DNA from: Acidobacteriota bacterium
Lineage (GTDB): Bacteria > Acidobacteriota > Terriglobia > Terriglobales > Acidobacteriaceae
Reading direction: 5' to 3'
NCBI GenBank assembly: GCA_021810815.1
Contig: JAJZHR010000218.1
Location: 1 to 5,292, forward strand
Length of the DNA: 5,292 nucleotides
Shown: positions 1 to 5,292 of the stretch, one piece after another
How positions within the stretch are numbered: position 1 is the stretch's first letter
Layout: each line of letters begins with the position of its first letter
Notes under the pieces: model-generated
Database searches by the model: none
What the model saw: only the letters and a program-made list of their open reading frames with translations
Told to the model about the DNA's origin: nothing
Translations under genes and position numbers: made by a program

Positions 1-1635
1 CGTGGACCGGTGCGTGTCGCCATCGAGGTCACGCGCGAAACCGAGGGCTCCACGTTCGTGCAGACGGTAAGCCTCTCATCGGGAGATGCCGGCAACCGCG
101 TCGAGATTCACAATGCGATTGACTGGCGCGGACTTACATCCAACCTCAAAGTTGCCTTCCCTCTCACCGCCTCCAACCTCGACGCCACCTACAATCAGGA
201 TCTGGGTACGCTCGAACGCCCCACCGCCAACCCGCGACAGTTTGAAGTAGGTTCCCATCGCTGGATTGACTTGACCGACAAAAGCGGGACCTTCGGCGTC
301 ACCGTGCTGACCGATTACAAGAACGGTTCCGACAAACCGAACGACAACACCATTCGCCTCACACTGCTGCGTTCACCCGGCATCCAGCCGACCGCCAACC
401 GTGCACCCGGCGCGTACAGTGATCAGGCCAATCAGGACTGGGGCCACCATGAGTTCACCTTCGCCCTCATCGGTCACGAGGGCGACTGGCGGCAGGCGCA
501 GACCGACTGGCAGGCCTATCGCTTCAACGATCCGTTGATGTCTTTCGCCACAAAATCTCATCCCGGCGCGCTCGGCAGATCCTTCTCGCTGTTGCATGTC
601 GACAACCCGCGAGTCCGCGTCTTCGCACTGAAACAGGCTGAAGACAGCGACGAGGTCGTCCTCCGCGTTGCAGAACTCGATGGCAGGCACACCCCTGATG
701 TCCACTTCACCTTTGCTGCGCCTGTGCTTTCTGCTCGTGAGATGAACGGACAGGAGCAGCCTGTGGGCCCCGCGCAGGTGCATGACGGTGCGTTGGTCGC
801 GTCGTTCTCGCCCTACCAGCCACGCACATTTGCACTGCGCCTCGGTCCGTCGAAGATCAGCGCCAATGCCATTCGCTCGCAACCCCTCAAGCTTCCCTAC
901 ACCCTTGCTGTCGCCACGAACGACGACACGAAAACTCCTGGAGGCGGCTTCGACGGTCAAGGCAATGCGATGCCGGCCGAGTTGCTGCCTGCTCGCATAC
1001 GCTACAGCGGCGTTGAGTTCACGCTGGCTCCAGCTGCCACAGGTTCCCCCAATGCTGTCGTCGCGCACGGGCAGACCCTCGCTCTGCCTGCCGGTCACTT
1101 CAGCCGCGTCTACATCCTCGCTGCCTCGTCCGCTGGAGATCAGCAGGCCACTTTTCTCATCGGTCAAAAGCCGATCGCGCTTACGGTACAGGACTGGGGC
1201 GGCTTTATCGGTCAGTGGGACACGCGGCTCTGGAAGAACGACCCCACGCTCAACTGGAATATCTCCGCTCATCACGCCGTATGGCCGTCGAAGGAGACCG
1301 ATGCGCGCGAGAACCGCCAGGCCTCTCCAAGCTATCCGGAGGACTACGTGGGCCTCGAAAAAGGATTCATCAAACCAGCAGGCCTCGCATGGTACGCGTC
1401 GCATCACCACACCGCCGATGGGCTAAACGCGCCGTACCAGTACTCGTATCTCTTCGCCTACCCCATCAACATCCCCTCCGGCACGCACTCGCTCACACTG
1501 CCGAAAAATGAGCGCATTCGTATCCTCGCCATCACCGCTGCTGATGAGAATCCGGAACTCGTTCCAGCAGCCCCGCTCTTTGACACGCTCGACAGAACCA
1601 CCAACCCGGTCCTCTCGCAAAGTGCTGGGCACTGA
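1..1635 (+). CDS. GH38 alpha-mannosidase-like glycoside hydrolase, C-terminal part (5' truncated by window)
   Basis: The frame is open from the first base, so the gene starts outside the window; the GTG at 10 is internal. About 544 residues are visible, ending at TGA. I recognise the C-terminal beta-sandwich region of family GH38 alpha-mannosidases: around residues 75-130 there is a segment with HRWIDLTDKSGTFGVTVL followed by TDYKNGSD and IRLTLLRSPG, which in this family follows the catalytic domain. A region at about 200-280 ends in the FSPYQPRTFALRL strand, typical of the end of the GH38 C-terminal domain. Residues from about 295 to 535 (GGGFDGQGNAMP, then DWGGFIGQWDTR and a His-rich HHAVW/SHHHT stretch) form an accessory beta-rich region seen in long bacterial members. 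Catalytic Asp residues and any signal peptide lie upstream and cannot be checked. GH38 enzymes remove alpha-mannosyl residues from glycans; the substrate here is unknown. Codons favour C in third position, unlike the genes downstream. The end may be frameshifted (see 1638-1748). Confidence 0.8.
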   Translation, partial: RGPVRVAIEVTRETEGSTFVQTVSLSSGDAGNRVEIHNAIDWRGLTSNLKVAFPLTASNLDATYNQDLGTLERPTANPRQFEVGSHRWIDLTDKSGTFGVTVLTDYKNGSDKPNDNTIRLTLLRSPGIQPTANRAPGAYSDQANQDWGHHEFTFALIGHEGDWRQAQTDWQAYRFNDPLMSFATKSHPGALGRSFSLLHVDNPRVRVFALKQAEDSDEVVLRVAELDGRHTPDVHFTFAAPVLSAREMNGQEQPVGPAQVHDGALVASFSPYQPRTFALRLGPSKISANAIRSQPLKLPYTLAVATNDDTKTPGGGFDGQGNAMPAELLPARIRYSGVEFTLAPAATGSPNAVVAHGQTLALPAGHFSRVYILAASSAGDQQATFLIGQKPIALTVQDWGGFIGQWDTRLWKNDPTLNWNISAHHAVWPSKETDARENRQASPSYPEDYVGLEKGFIKPAGLAWYASHHHTADGLNAPYQYSYLFAYPINIPSGTHSLTLPKNERIRILAITAADENPELVPAAPLFDTLDRTTNPVLSQSAGH

Positions 1636-1637
1636 CC

Positions 1638-1748
1638 GTCACCACCGATCAACCACTCGGCGCCAGCTTTGACCTCCCCACGCAAGCCGTGCAGGTTCGC
1701 GTCGTCATTCTGTTTGTCAGCACCCAACGACCGCATCCTCGCGGGTAA
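1638..1748 (+). pseudogene. Possible frameshifted or decayed C-terminal tail of the GH38 gene
   Basis: Just past the GH38 stop, the third forward frame (open from 1584 to the TAA at 1746) reads VTTDQPLGASFDLPTQAVQ, followed by a strand-like VRVVILFV. Its codons (GTC, ACC, CTC, GGC, GCC, GAC) share the C-ending style of the GH38 gene, and a stop codon in the neighbouring frame is all that separates them. This suggests that an ancestral C-terminus continued here and was cut off by a one-base indel between 1584 and 1635, or that it is a remnant of another gene. It has no start codon or ribosome binding site of its own. I do not recognise a family. The remaining 1749-1905 holds no supported gene, only short unrelated open runs. 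Confidence 0.27.
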
Positions 1749-1905
1749 ATTCGTGCGGCGGAAATAGCTGGAAGTTCGACCTGAGGCGGACGCTTCAGAA
1801 GGAGGCGACGAGGAAGGGCACGGCTTGGCAATACAGCAAATTGGCATTTGCCACCAAGTAGCTACCAAACTGTCTTTGGAGTGTCCGCTATATTGTTGAA
1901 ATATT

Positions 1906-1981
1906 TGGTGGACCTGATCGGGATCGAACCGATGACCTCTTCCATGCCATGGAAGCGCGCTCCCAGCTGCGCCACAGGCCC
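1906..1981 (-). tRNA. tRNA-Ala (anticodon GGC)
   Basis: Read on the minus strand, this 76-base gene folds as a complete cloverleaf. The acceptor stem GGGCCTG pairs with CAGGTCC and includes a G3:U70 wobble, the classic alanine identity element. The D stem is GCGC/GCGC around AGCTGGGA. The anticodon stem CTTCC/GGAAG encloses the loop ATGGCAT, giving anticodon GGC after the conserved T33; it reads GCC and GCU alanine codons. The T stem ATCGG/CCGAT encloses TTCGATC. Discriminator A73 is followed by an encoded CCA. It lies opposite in direction to all protein genes here and has its own promoter. Confidence 0.97.
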
Positions 1982-2004
1982 ACTCAGGGGGATGCAACTT
2001 CTCT

Positions 2005-2033
2005 ATTCTCGCGGATAGGCGTCGGCAAGTCAA
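2005..2033 (-). promoter_or_regulatory. Sigma70-type promoter of the tRNA-Ala gene
   Basis: On the minus strand, a -35 element TTGACT (2033-2028; 5 of 6 consensus) is followed after 17 bases by GAGAAT (2010-2005; 4 of 6 matches to TATAAT). Transcription would begin near 1998, about 17 bases before the mature tRNA 5' end at 1981, a normal leader length for RNase P processing. The elements are clear by eye but untested. Confidence 0.55.
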
Positions 2034-2042
2034 ACGCGCAGC

Positions 2043-2071
2043 GGAACAATGCGTCGGCGCGCGGTGTCTAA
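2043..2071 (+). promoter_or_regulatory. Candidate ECF (sigmaE-type) promoter of the sigma/anti-sigma operon
   Basis: GGAACAA at 2043-2049 is followed by 16 bases and GTCTAA at 2066-2071. This resembles the -35 GGAAC and -10 GTC/TCTAA elements known for ECF sigma factors of the RpoE type, at a standard spacing. It lies about 155 bases upstream of the ECF sigma start and points towards it, as expected for autoregulation. Its -35 is only nine bases from the -35 of the divergent tRNA promoter. Assignment to this particular sigma factor is inference. Confidence 0.45.
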
Positions 2072-2078
2072 CGTGGCA

Positions 2079-2107
2079 GAGTGAGCGAGCACTCGGCCTC
2101 CGGAGGC
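2079..2107 (+). promoter_or_regulatory. Inverted repeat plus 12-base palindrome in the sigma operon leader
   Basis: Two adjacent symmetric elements lie just after the putative transcription start. The first is GAGTG-agcgag-CACTC (2079-2094), and the second is the perfect palindrome GCCTCCGGAGGC (2096-2107). They could be hairpins in the 5' leader RNA or an operator. No T-run follows, so an intrinsic terminator is unlikely. In GC-rich DNA short palindromes also arise by chance. Confidence 0.25.
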
Positions 2108-2216
2108 GCTGGTTTCGCAGGGTTTGAGGCAGCAGGTCGCTGGACAGGTTTGGGCGACTACGACTAGGCTAAGCAGCACTGACGTTGTGGCGCAGAGTGC
2201 TGAAGAGGTTCGCCGC

Positions 2217-2221
2217 AGGAG
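2217..2221 (+). promoter_or_regulatory. Ribosome binding site for the ECF sigma gene
   Basis: AGGAG sits five bases upstream of the ATG at 2227 and supports that start over the longer TTG-initiated reading from 2185. A second purine run, GAGGG at 2229-2233, lies five bases before the in-frame ATG at 2239, so a start four codons later cannot be excluded. Confidence 0.5.
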
Positions 2222-2226
2222 TCAGG

Positions 2227-2880
2227 ATGAGGGTAGCGATGAGCGATATGGCAAGCGCGATCGGAGTCCGGGCAGGCGAGCAGGATCTTGTCGCCGAGCT
2301 GCAGGCCGGGTCGGAGTCGGCGTTCGCCCTGCTGATCGCACAGTTTGGCCAGCCTGTGTACTCGCTGATGGCGCGGAGCCTGCGGGACTCTGCCGACGCT
2401 GCGGATGTGACGCAGGAGGTCTTCGTCAAGGTATTCCGCAATATCTCGGGCTTTCACGGTGACTCCAGCCTGCGGACGTGGATCTACCGGATTGCGCTGC
2501 ATGAGGCGAGCAACCAGCGGCGCTGGTGGAATCGGCACAAGAAGCAGGAGCTGACCATTGATGCTCCGCTGCAGAATGACGAGGGCGAGATGTTCTGCCT
2601 GGCTGATGCTCTGGCCAGCAGCAACGCTTCTCCCTATGACTGCGCGGCGCGCACCGAGCTGGAGCGGCGCATCACGAGCGCGCTGCAGACGATTCCCGAG
2701 GCATTTCGCGAGGTGGTGGTGCTGCGCGAGATGGAAGGGTTCGGCTACGAAGAGATCGCCGAGATTCTGGGTGTGAATCTGGGTACGGTGAAGAGTCGCC
2801 TGACGCGCGGCCGCGCTGCGCTGCGCGAGGCGCTGGTGCACGATGGAAAGAACGATCCGCTGCGGGCGGTGAGCGCATGA
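2227..2880 (+). CDS. RNA polymerase ECF sigma-70 factor (RpoE-like)
   Basis: The 217-residue product has the two-domain layout and size of an extracytoplasmic-function sigma factor. Region 2 spans about residues 30-103: SAFALLIAQFGQPVYSLMAR, then DVTQEVFVKVF (60-70), the core-polymerase binding helix, then SLRTWIYRIALHEASN with a basic/aromatic QRRWWNRHKK (-10 recognition side). A variable acidic linker follows (about 108-142). Region 4 spans about 146-203, with IPEAFREVVVLREMEGFGY and the helix-turn-helix IAEILGVNLGTVKSRLTRGR that reads the -35 element. Sigma regions 1 and 3 are absent, as usual for ECFs. The stop overlaps the next gene's start (ATGA), so it is translationally coupled to its membrane anti-sigma. 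A candidate ECF promoter upstream suggests autoregulation. Alternative starts are ATG 2239 and ATG 2248; codons 2-5 are not conserved-looking. The target regulon cannot be told from the sequence. Confidence 0.93.
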   Translation: MRVAMSDMASAIGVRAGEQDLVAELQAGSESAFALLIAQFGQPVYSLMARSLRDSADAADVTQEVFVKVFRNISGFHGDSSLRTWIYRIALHEASNQRRWWNRHKKQELTIDAPLQNDEGEMFCLADALASSNASPYDCAARTELERRITSALQTIPEAFREVVVLREMEGFGYEEIAEILGVNLGTVKSRLTRGRAALREALVHDGKNDPLRAVSA

Positions 2881-3596
2881 GCGATCCGATTCAGTTCGAG
2901 TGGCTGCAAAGCCAGATTCACGATGAGAGCTGCGCGAGCGCGCGGGAGTCGTTTTCGGCGTATCTGGATGGAGCGATGAGCGGTGTCGAGATGACCGCGA
3001 TCGCGCAGCATCTGGAGAGCTGCGGCGAGTGTGCGGAAGAGTTTTCGGCGTGGCGCGATATCCAGGACGCGCTGGCGCAGGTAGGGCCGGCACATGCCCC
3101 TGTGCGCCTGCAGGCGCAGCTGCGGACGGCGATTGCTGCGGAGTTTGCGAAGGGCTCGCACCTGCCCTGGGCGGGGCGGTTCAAGCTGTTGTGGGACCGA
3201 ACGCTGGGTCCGCTGGCGCTGCGCGTGAGTGGTGCGATGGCGCTGGCGCTGCTGCTGGTAGGCGGGCTGGGCTGGATGTTTGCGGTGCCGATTGCGGTGC
3301 AGGCCAATGATGATGGTCTGGCCGATCTGCGTGCGCCGCGCTACCTGTACTCCCAGGTGCCGCCGGTGGCCATTGAGACGCGTCACGATGTGCCGTTGGT
3401 GGTGGAGGCGAAGGTGGACGCTTCAGGGCGGGTGTACGACTACTCCGTGCTGGAGGGGCCGAGCGACGACCAGCATCTGCGGTTGCAGCTGGAGCAGAAC
3501 CTGCTGGCCAGCGTCTTCCGTCCGGCGATGGTGTTTGGTGTGCCGGTGCAGGGGCGCGTGGTGCTGACGTACACCGGGGTTTCGGTCCACGGCTAG
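2877..3596 (+). CDS. Membrane anti-sigma factor: zinc-finger (ZAS) domain, one TM helix, TonB-C-like periplasmic domain
   Basis: This 239-residue protein begins inside the stop of the sigma gene (ATGA overlap), the classic arrangement of a sigma/anti-sigma pair. The N-terminus (about 15-60) is a zf-HC2/ZAS anti-sigma domain: C19, then H45-x3-C49-x2-C52 in the motif HLESCGECAEEF, preceded by ESFSAYLDGAMS. It should bind and hold the ECF sigma at the inner face of the membrane. A hydrophobic segment at about 113-139 (ending LLLVGGLGWMFAVPI) is the single transmembrane helix. Residues from about 160 to 239 resemble the C-terminal domain of TonB-family proteins: VVEAKVDASGRVYDYSVLEG, a variable helix with repeated leucines, FRPAMVFGVPVQGRVVLTY. 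This is the typical 'VDASG-V---V--G ... A--FRPA---G-PV-G-V-L-F' pattern. The periplasmic part probably senses the signal or contacts an envelope partner. A two-gene family annotation such as 'energy transducer TonB' would miss the zinc-finger half. Confidence 0.87.
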   Translation: MSDPIQFEWLQSQIHDESCASARESFSAYLDGAMSGVEMTAIAQHLESCGECAEEFSAWRDIQDALAQVGPAHAPVRLQAQLRTAIAAEFAKGSHLPWAGRFKLLWDRTLGPLALRVSGAMALALLLVGGLGWMFAVPIAVQANDDGLADLRAPRYLYSQVPPVAIETRHDVPLVVEAKVDASGRVYDYSVLEGPSDDQHLRLQLEQNLLASVFRPAMVFGVPVQGRVVLTYTGVSVHG

Positions 3597-3603
3597 CGAG
3601 CTG

Positions 3604-3630
3604 CCGTCCGCGACGGTGCAGAGTGTGCAC
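3604..3630 (+). other. Two small inverted repeats between the anti-sigma gene and the exported TPR protein gene
   Basis: In the 55-base gap there are CCGTC-cgc-GACGG (3604-3616) and GTGCA-gagtg-TGCAC (3616-3630), which share one base at their border. Each could form a five-base-pair hairpin. No T-tract follows, so they do not look like a factor-independent terminator; transcription may continue into the next gene, or they may weaken it. Confidence 0.25.
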
Positions 3631-3651
3631 GGCTACCGTTAGACTGGAGCG

Positions 3652-5292
3652 GTGCGTCGAACCCGTATCGTGACTCTCCGTCCTATCTCCGTCGTTGCGC
3701 TTGGCCTGCTGCTGGCGGGCTGCGTGCCTGTGCGTGCACAGAACTCCACCACTCTATCGACCTCGTCGCAGTCCTCGTCGTCCAGCCCGGGCAGCCAGGT
3801 GGAGGACGAGACGGGCATCGTGGCGCGTCCGCGCGCGGCGCAGATTGAGCCTGGGGGATCGGCGGTGACGCTGGAGGTGAGCGAGCCGTTGTTCGATCTG
3901 GCTGCGGCGTTGAATGCCTGTGGGTACGACGCCGATCTGGACAAGTCTCCGCCGGTTCGCGCGGAGGTTCGTGCGGACATGAACACGGCGCTCGCGGGCT
4001 CCGAGCCGGCGCGGGTGAGCCGCGACAAGCTGTGCGAGTATGTGGCCAAGCACCAGTTGAGCGACATGGGTCTGCAGGTTGCGCAGTATGTGTCGCTGGC
4101 CCTGTACCTTTCTCCGCCGCCGGAGCTGACGCCGAACGTGGACGAGACGCAGCTGCCGCCGCAGGCAGCCGCAGTGGTGAACATTCTGCCGCTGCTGCGG
4201 GACTTTGCCGAGAAGATCGATCTGCACTACATCTGGCTGCAGCATCGGGCCGAGTATGAGGCGCTGGTGGCTCGGGTACATGACCCGATGACGCAGATGA
4301 TCCTGGCGACGAATATCTATCTGCATCAGCCGGTGTCGAGCTATGACGGGCGGCGGTTCCTGGTGCTGCTGGAGCCGATGTTCTCGCCGAACCTGACGAA
4401 TGCGCGCGTGTATGGCAGCGACTACGTGATCGTGACCTCGCCGGACCAGTCCTCCGGCGATCCGGTGCGTATGGCGGAGATCCGACACATCTACCTGCAC
4501 TACGTGGTGGAGCCGATGGTGTACAGCCGCGGTACGGCGATGGAGCGGATTCAGCCGCTGCTGCGCGGGGTTCAGGATGCGCCGCTGGAGTTCTCCTACA
4601 AGAGCGATGTGGTGGCGCTGATCGCGGAGTGCCTGATCAAGGCGATCGAGGCTCGGACGTACGTGATTGCGGAGGCGAAGCCGAAGAAGCCCACGGGAGC
4701 CAAGGCGCGCGAGACGCTGGACCAGTACCAGGCGCTGCTGTCGATCTACGACCGCGAGACAGCACTGGCGCGCGAGAAGCTGGTGACGACCGATGAGCAG
4801 CAGGGCTGGACGTTGACCGGCTACTTCTACCAGACGCTGGGCGTGATGGAGCACAATGGCGATGGTCTGCGCGATGAGATTGCGCCGATGATCTATGGCA
4901 TGGATGTGGATCGCGAGCGCAAGCACGCGACGGAGATTGTGTTTGTGCGCAATGCGCCGGCCGACCCCCTGCGGGCGGCGTCGGCTCCGCGGAGGCTGGA
5001 AGGTGTGGATCTGGCGGAGGCCGATCTGCAGCGGGGCGACATTGGCCATGCGGCGGACCTGGCGGAGAAGGCGCTGGCCGACCCCCAGGGCCAGCACGGC
5101 CGTGCGACGTATGTGCTGGCGCGGATCGACCTGATGCAGGGCGATCCGACGAAGGCGCAGCAGGAGTTTACGCAGGCGCTGACGCTGAGCCATGACCCGC
5201 GCACGCTGGCGTGGTGCCACATCTATCTGGGTCGGCTGTACGACATCGAGAGCGAGCCGGAGCGCGACAAGGCGGTGGCCGAGTACAAGGCG
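3652..5292 (+). CDS. Exported, probably lipid-anchored TPR protein with a degenerate zincin-like region (3' truncated by window)
   Basis: The frame is open to the right edge (547 codons visible). An in-frame TAG at 3640 bounds the start. GTG 3652 gives MRRTRIVTLRPISVVALGLL and then LAGC, a basic n-region, hydrophobic core and lipobox with C24; GTG 3670 is an alternative start. GGAG lies only two bases before 3652, so the start is uncertain. VRA|Q at 27-30 could also be a signal peptidase I site. A Ser/Thr-rich linker follows (about 31-45). Residues from about 70 to 340 form a mixed domain I cannot name: VYGSDYVIVTS, then EIRHIYLHYVVEP with H279-I-Y-L-H283, then LIAECLIKAIEAR with E326. This layout recalls gluzincin peptidases in which the HExxH glutamate is lost. 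From about 450 to the end, helical repeats with TPR spacing occur (LAEADLQRGDIGHAADLAEK; LARIDLMQGDPTKAQQEF). Likely periplasmic or outer-membrane-facing. Its position 55 bases after the anti-sigma gene suggests co-regulation. Confidence 0.75.
   Translation, partial: MRRTRIVTLRPISVVALGLLLAGCVPVRAQNSTTLSTSSQSSSSSPGSQVEDETGIVARPRAAQIEPGGSAVTLEVSEPLFDLAAALNACGYDADLDKSPPVRAEVRADMNTALAGSEPARVSRDKLCEYVAKHQLSDMGLQVAQYVSLALYLSPPPELTPNVDETQLPPQAAAVVNILPLLRDFAEKIDLHYIWLQHRAEYEALVARVHDPMTQMILATNIYLHQPVSSYDGRRFLVLLEPMFSPNLTNARVYGSDYVIVTSPDQSSGDPVRMAEIRHIYLHYVVEPMVYSRGTAMERIQPLLRGVQDAPLEFSYKSDVVALIAECLIKAIEARTYVIAEAKPKKPTGAKARETLDQYQALLSIYDRETALAREKLVTTDEQQGWTLTGYFYQTLGVMEHNGDGLRDEIAPMIYGMDVDRERKHATEIVFVRNAPADPLRAASAPRRLEGVDLAEADLQRGDIGHAADLAEKALADPQGQHGRATYVLARIDLMQGDPTKAQQEFTQALTLSHDPRTLAWCHIYLGRLYDIESEPERDKAVAEYKA

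Noticed and set aside
373..1410. 345-codon open frame on the minus strand
   Set aside because: It lies antisense to the recognisable GH38 protein and has low-complexity Arg/Gly/Val-rich composition with no recognisable motif.
1836..1851. Hairpin GCAAAT-tggc-ATTTGC as a terminator for the tRNA gene
   Set aside because: The stem is only six weak pairs, lies 55-70 bases past the tRNA 3' end, and no T-run follows on the minus strand.
1776..1916. Possible attachment-site repeat of the tRNA 3' end
   Set aside because: The best match I found left of the tRNA inside the window is a seven-base GACCTGA, which is expected by chance. A true repeat could still lie outside the window.
1458..2033. 191-codon open frame on the minus strand
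   Set aside because: It runs straight through the tRNA-Ala gene and the antisense of the GH38 end; such tRNA-spanning frames are a common false call.
2164..3093. 309-codon open frame on the minus strand
   Set aside because: Antisense to the clear sigma and anti-sigma genes, with skewed Arg/His/Pro content.
3617..3652. Leaderless sigma70 promoter (TAGACT at 3640-3645) for the exported TPR gene
   Set aside because: The -10 matches 4 of 6, but the candidate -35 (TGCAGA) matches only 3 of 6. Too weak to list as a promoter.
3754..5220. 488-codon open frame on the minus strand
   Set aside because: It is a mirror of the exported TPR protein frame in GC-rich DNA; the product is dominated by Arg, His, Leu and Gln, with no domain or signal. 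The plus frame has a signal peptide, TPR repeats and sensible composition.
1..5292. CRISPR arrays, insertion sequences, tandem repeats
   Set aside because: No regularly spaced repeats, transposase-like product or paired terminal inverted repeats were seen by eye on either strand.

Overview
The window looks like chromosomal DNA from a GC-rich, Gram-negative-type bacterium. An acidobacterium (Terriglobales/Acidobacteriaceae type) is my best guess. The guess rests on the gene content: a secreted-type GH38 alpha-mannosidase, an ECF sigma factor coupled to a zinc-finger anti-sigma with a TonB-like tail, and a large exported TPR protein. No marker here fixes the taxonomy. All protein genes read left to right; a single tRNA gene reads the other way.

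Left third (1-1905): the C-terminal half of a family GH38 alpha-mannosidase-like glycosidase fills 1-1635, with its catalytic N-terminus beyond the left edge. After its stop codon, another frame continues in the same C-ending codon style to 1748, which suggests a frameshifted or decayed C-terminus. The rest up to 1905 holds no gene I can support.

Middle (1906-2226): a tRNA-Ala(GGC) gene lies on the minus strand, with encoded CCA and a sigma70-type promoter. Almost back to back with that promoter, on the plus strand, is a good match to an ECF (sigmaE-type) promoter, GGAACAA-N16-GTCTAA. It is followed by a roughly 150-base leader with an inverted repeat and a 12-base perfect palindrome.

Right part (2227-5292): an RpoE-like ECF sigma factor overlaps by 4 bases (ATGA) a membrane anti-sigma factor. 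The anti-sigma has a cytoplasmic zinc-binding ZAS domain, one transmembrane helix and a periplasmic domain resembling the TonB C-terminus. Fifty-five bases later begins a large exported, probably lipid-anchored protein that runs off the right edge. It has a central region resembling a zinc protease in which the HExxH motif reads HIYLH, and C-terminal TPR-like repeats. The simplest model is an autoregulated envelope-signal module: the ECF sigma transcribes its own operon, the anti-sigma holds it at the membrane, and the exported TPR protein is either a target or a partner. The last link is inferred from proximity only.

The strand composition switches from C-rich (GH38 gene) to G-rich (sigma operon) across the tRNA region although the genes share one direction. 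This may mark a junction between DNA segments of different history.
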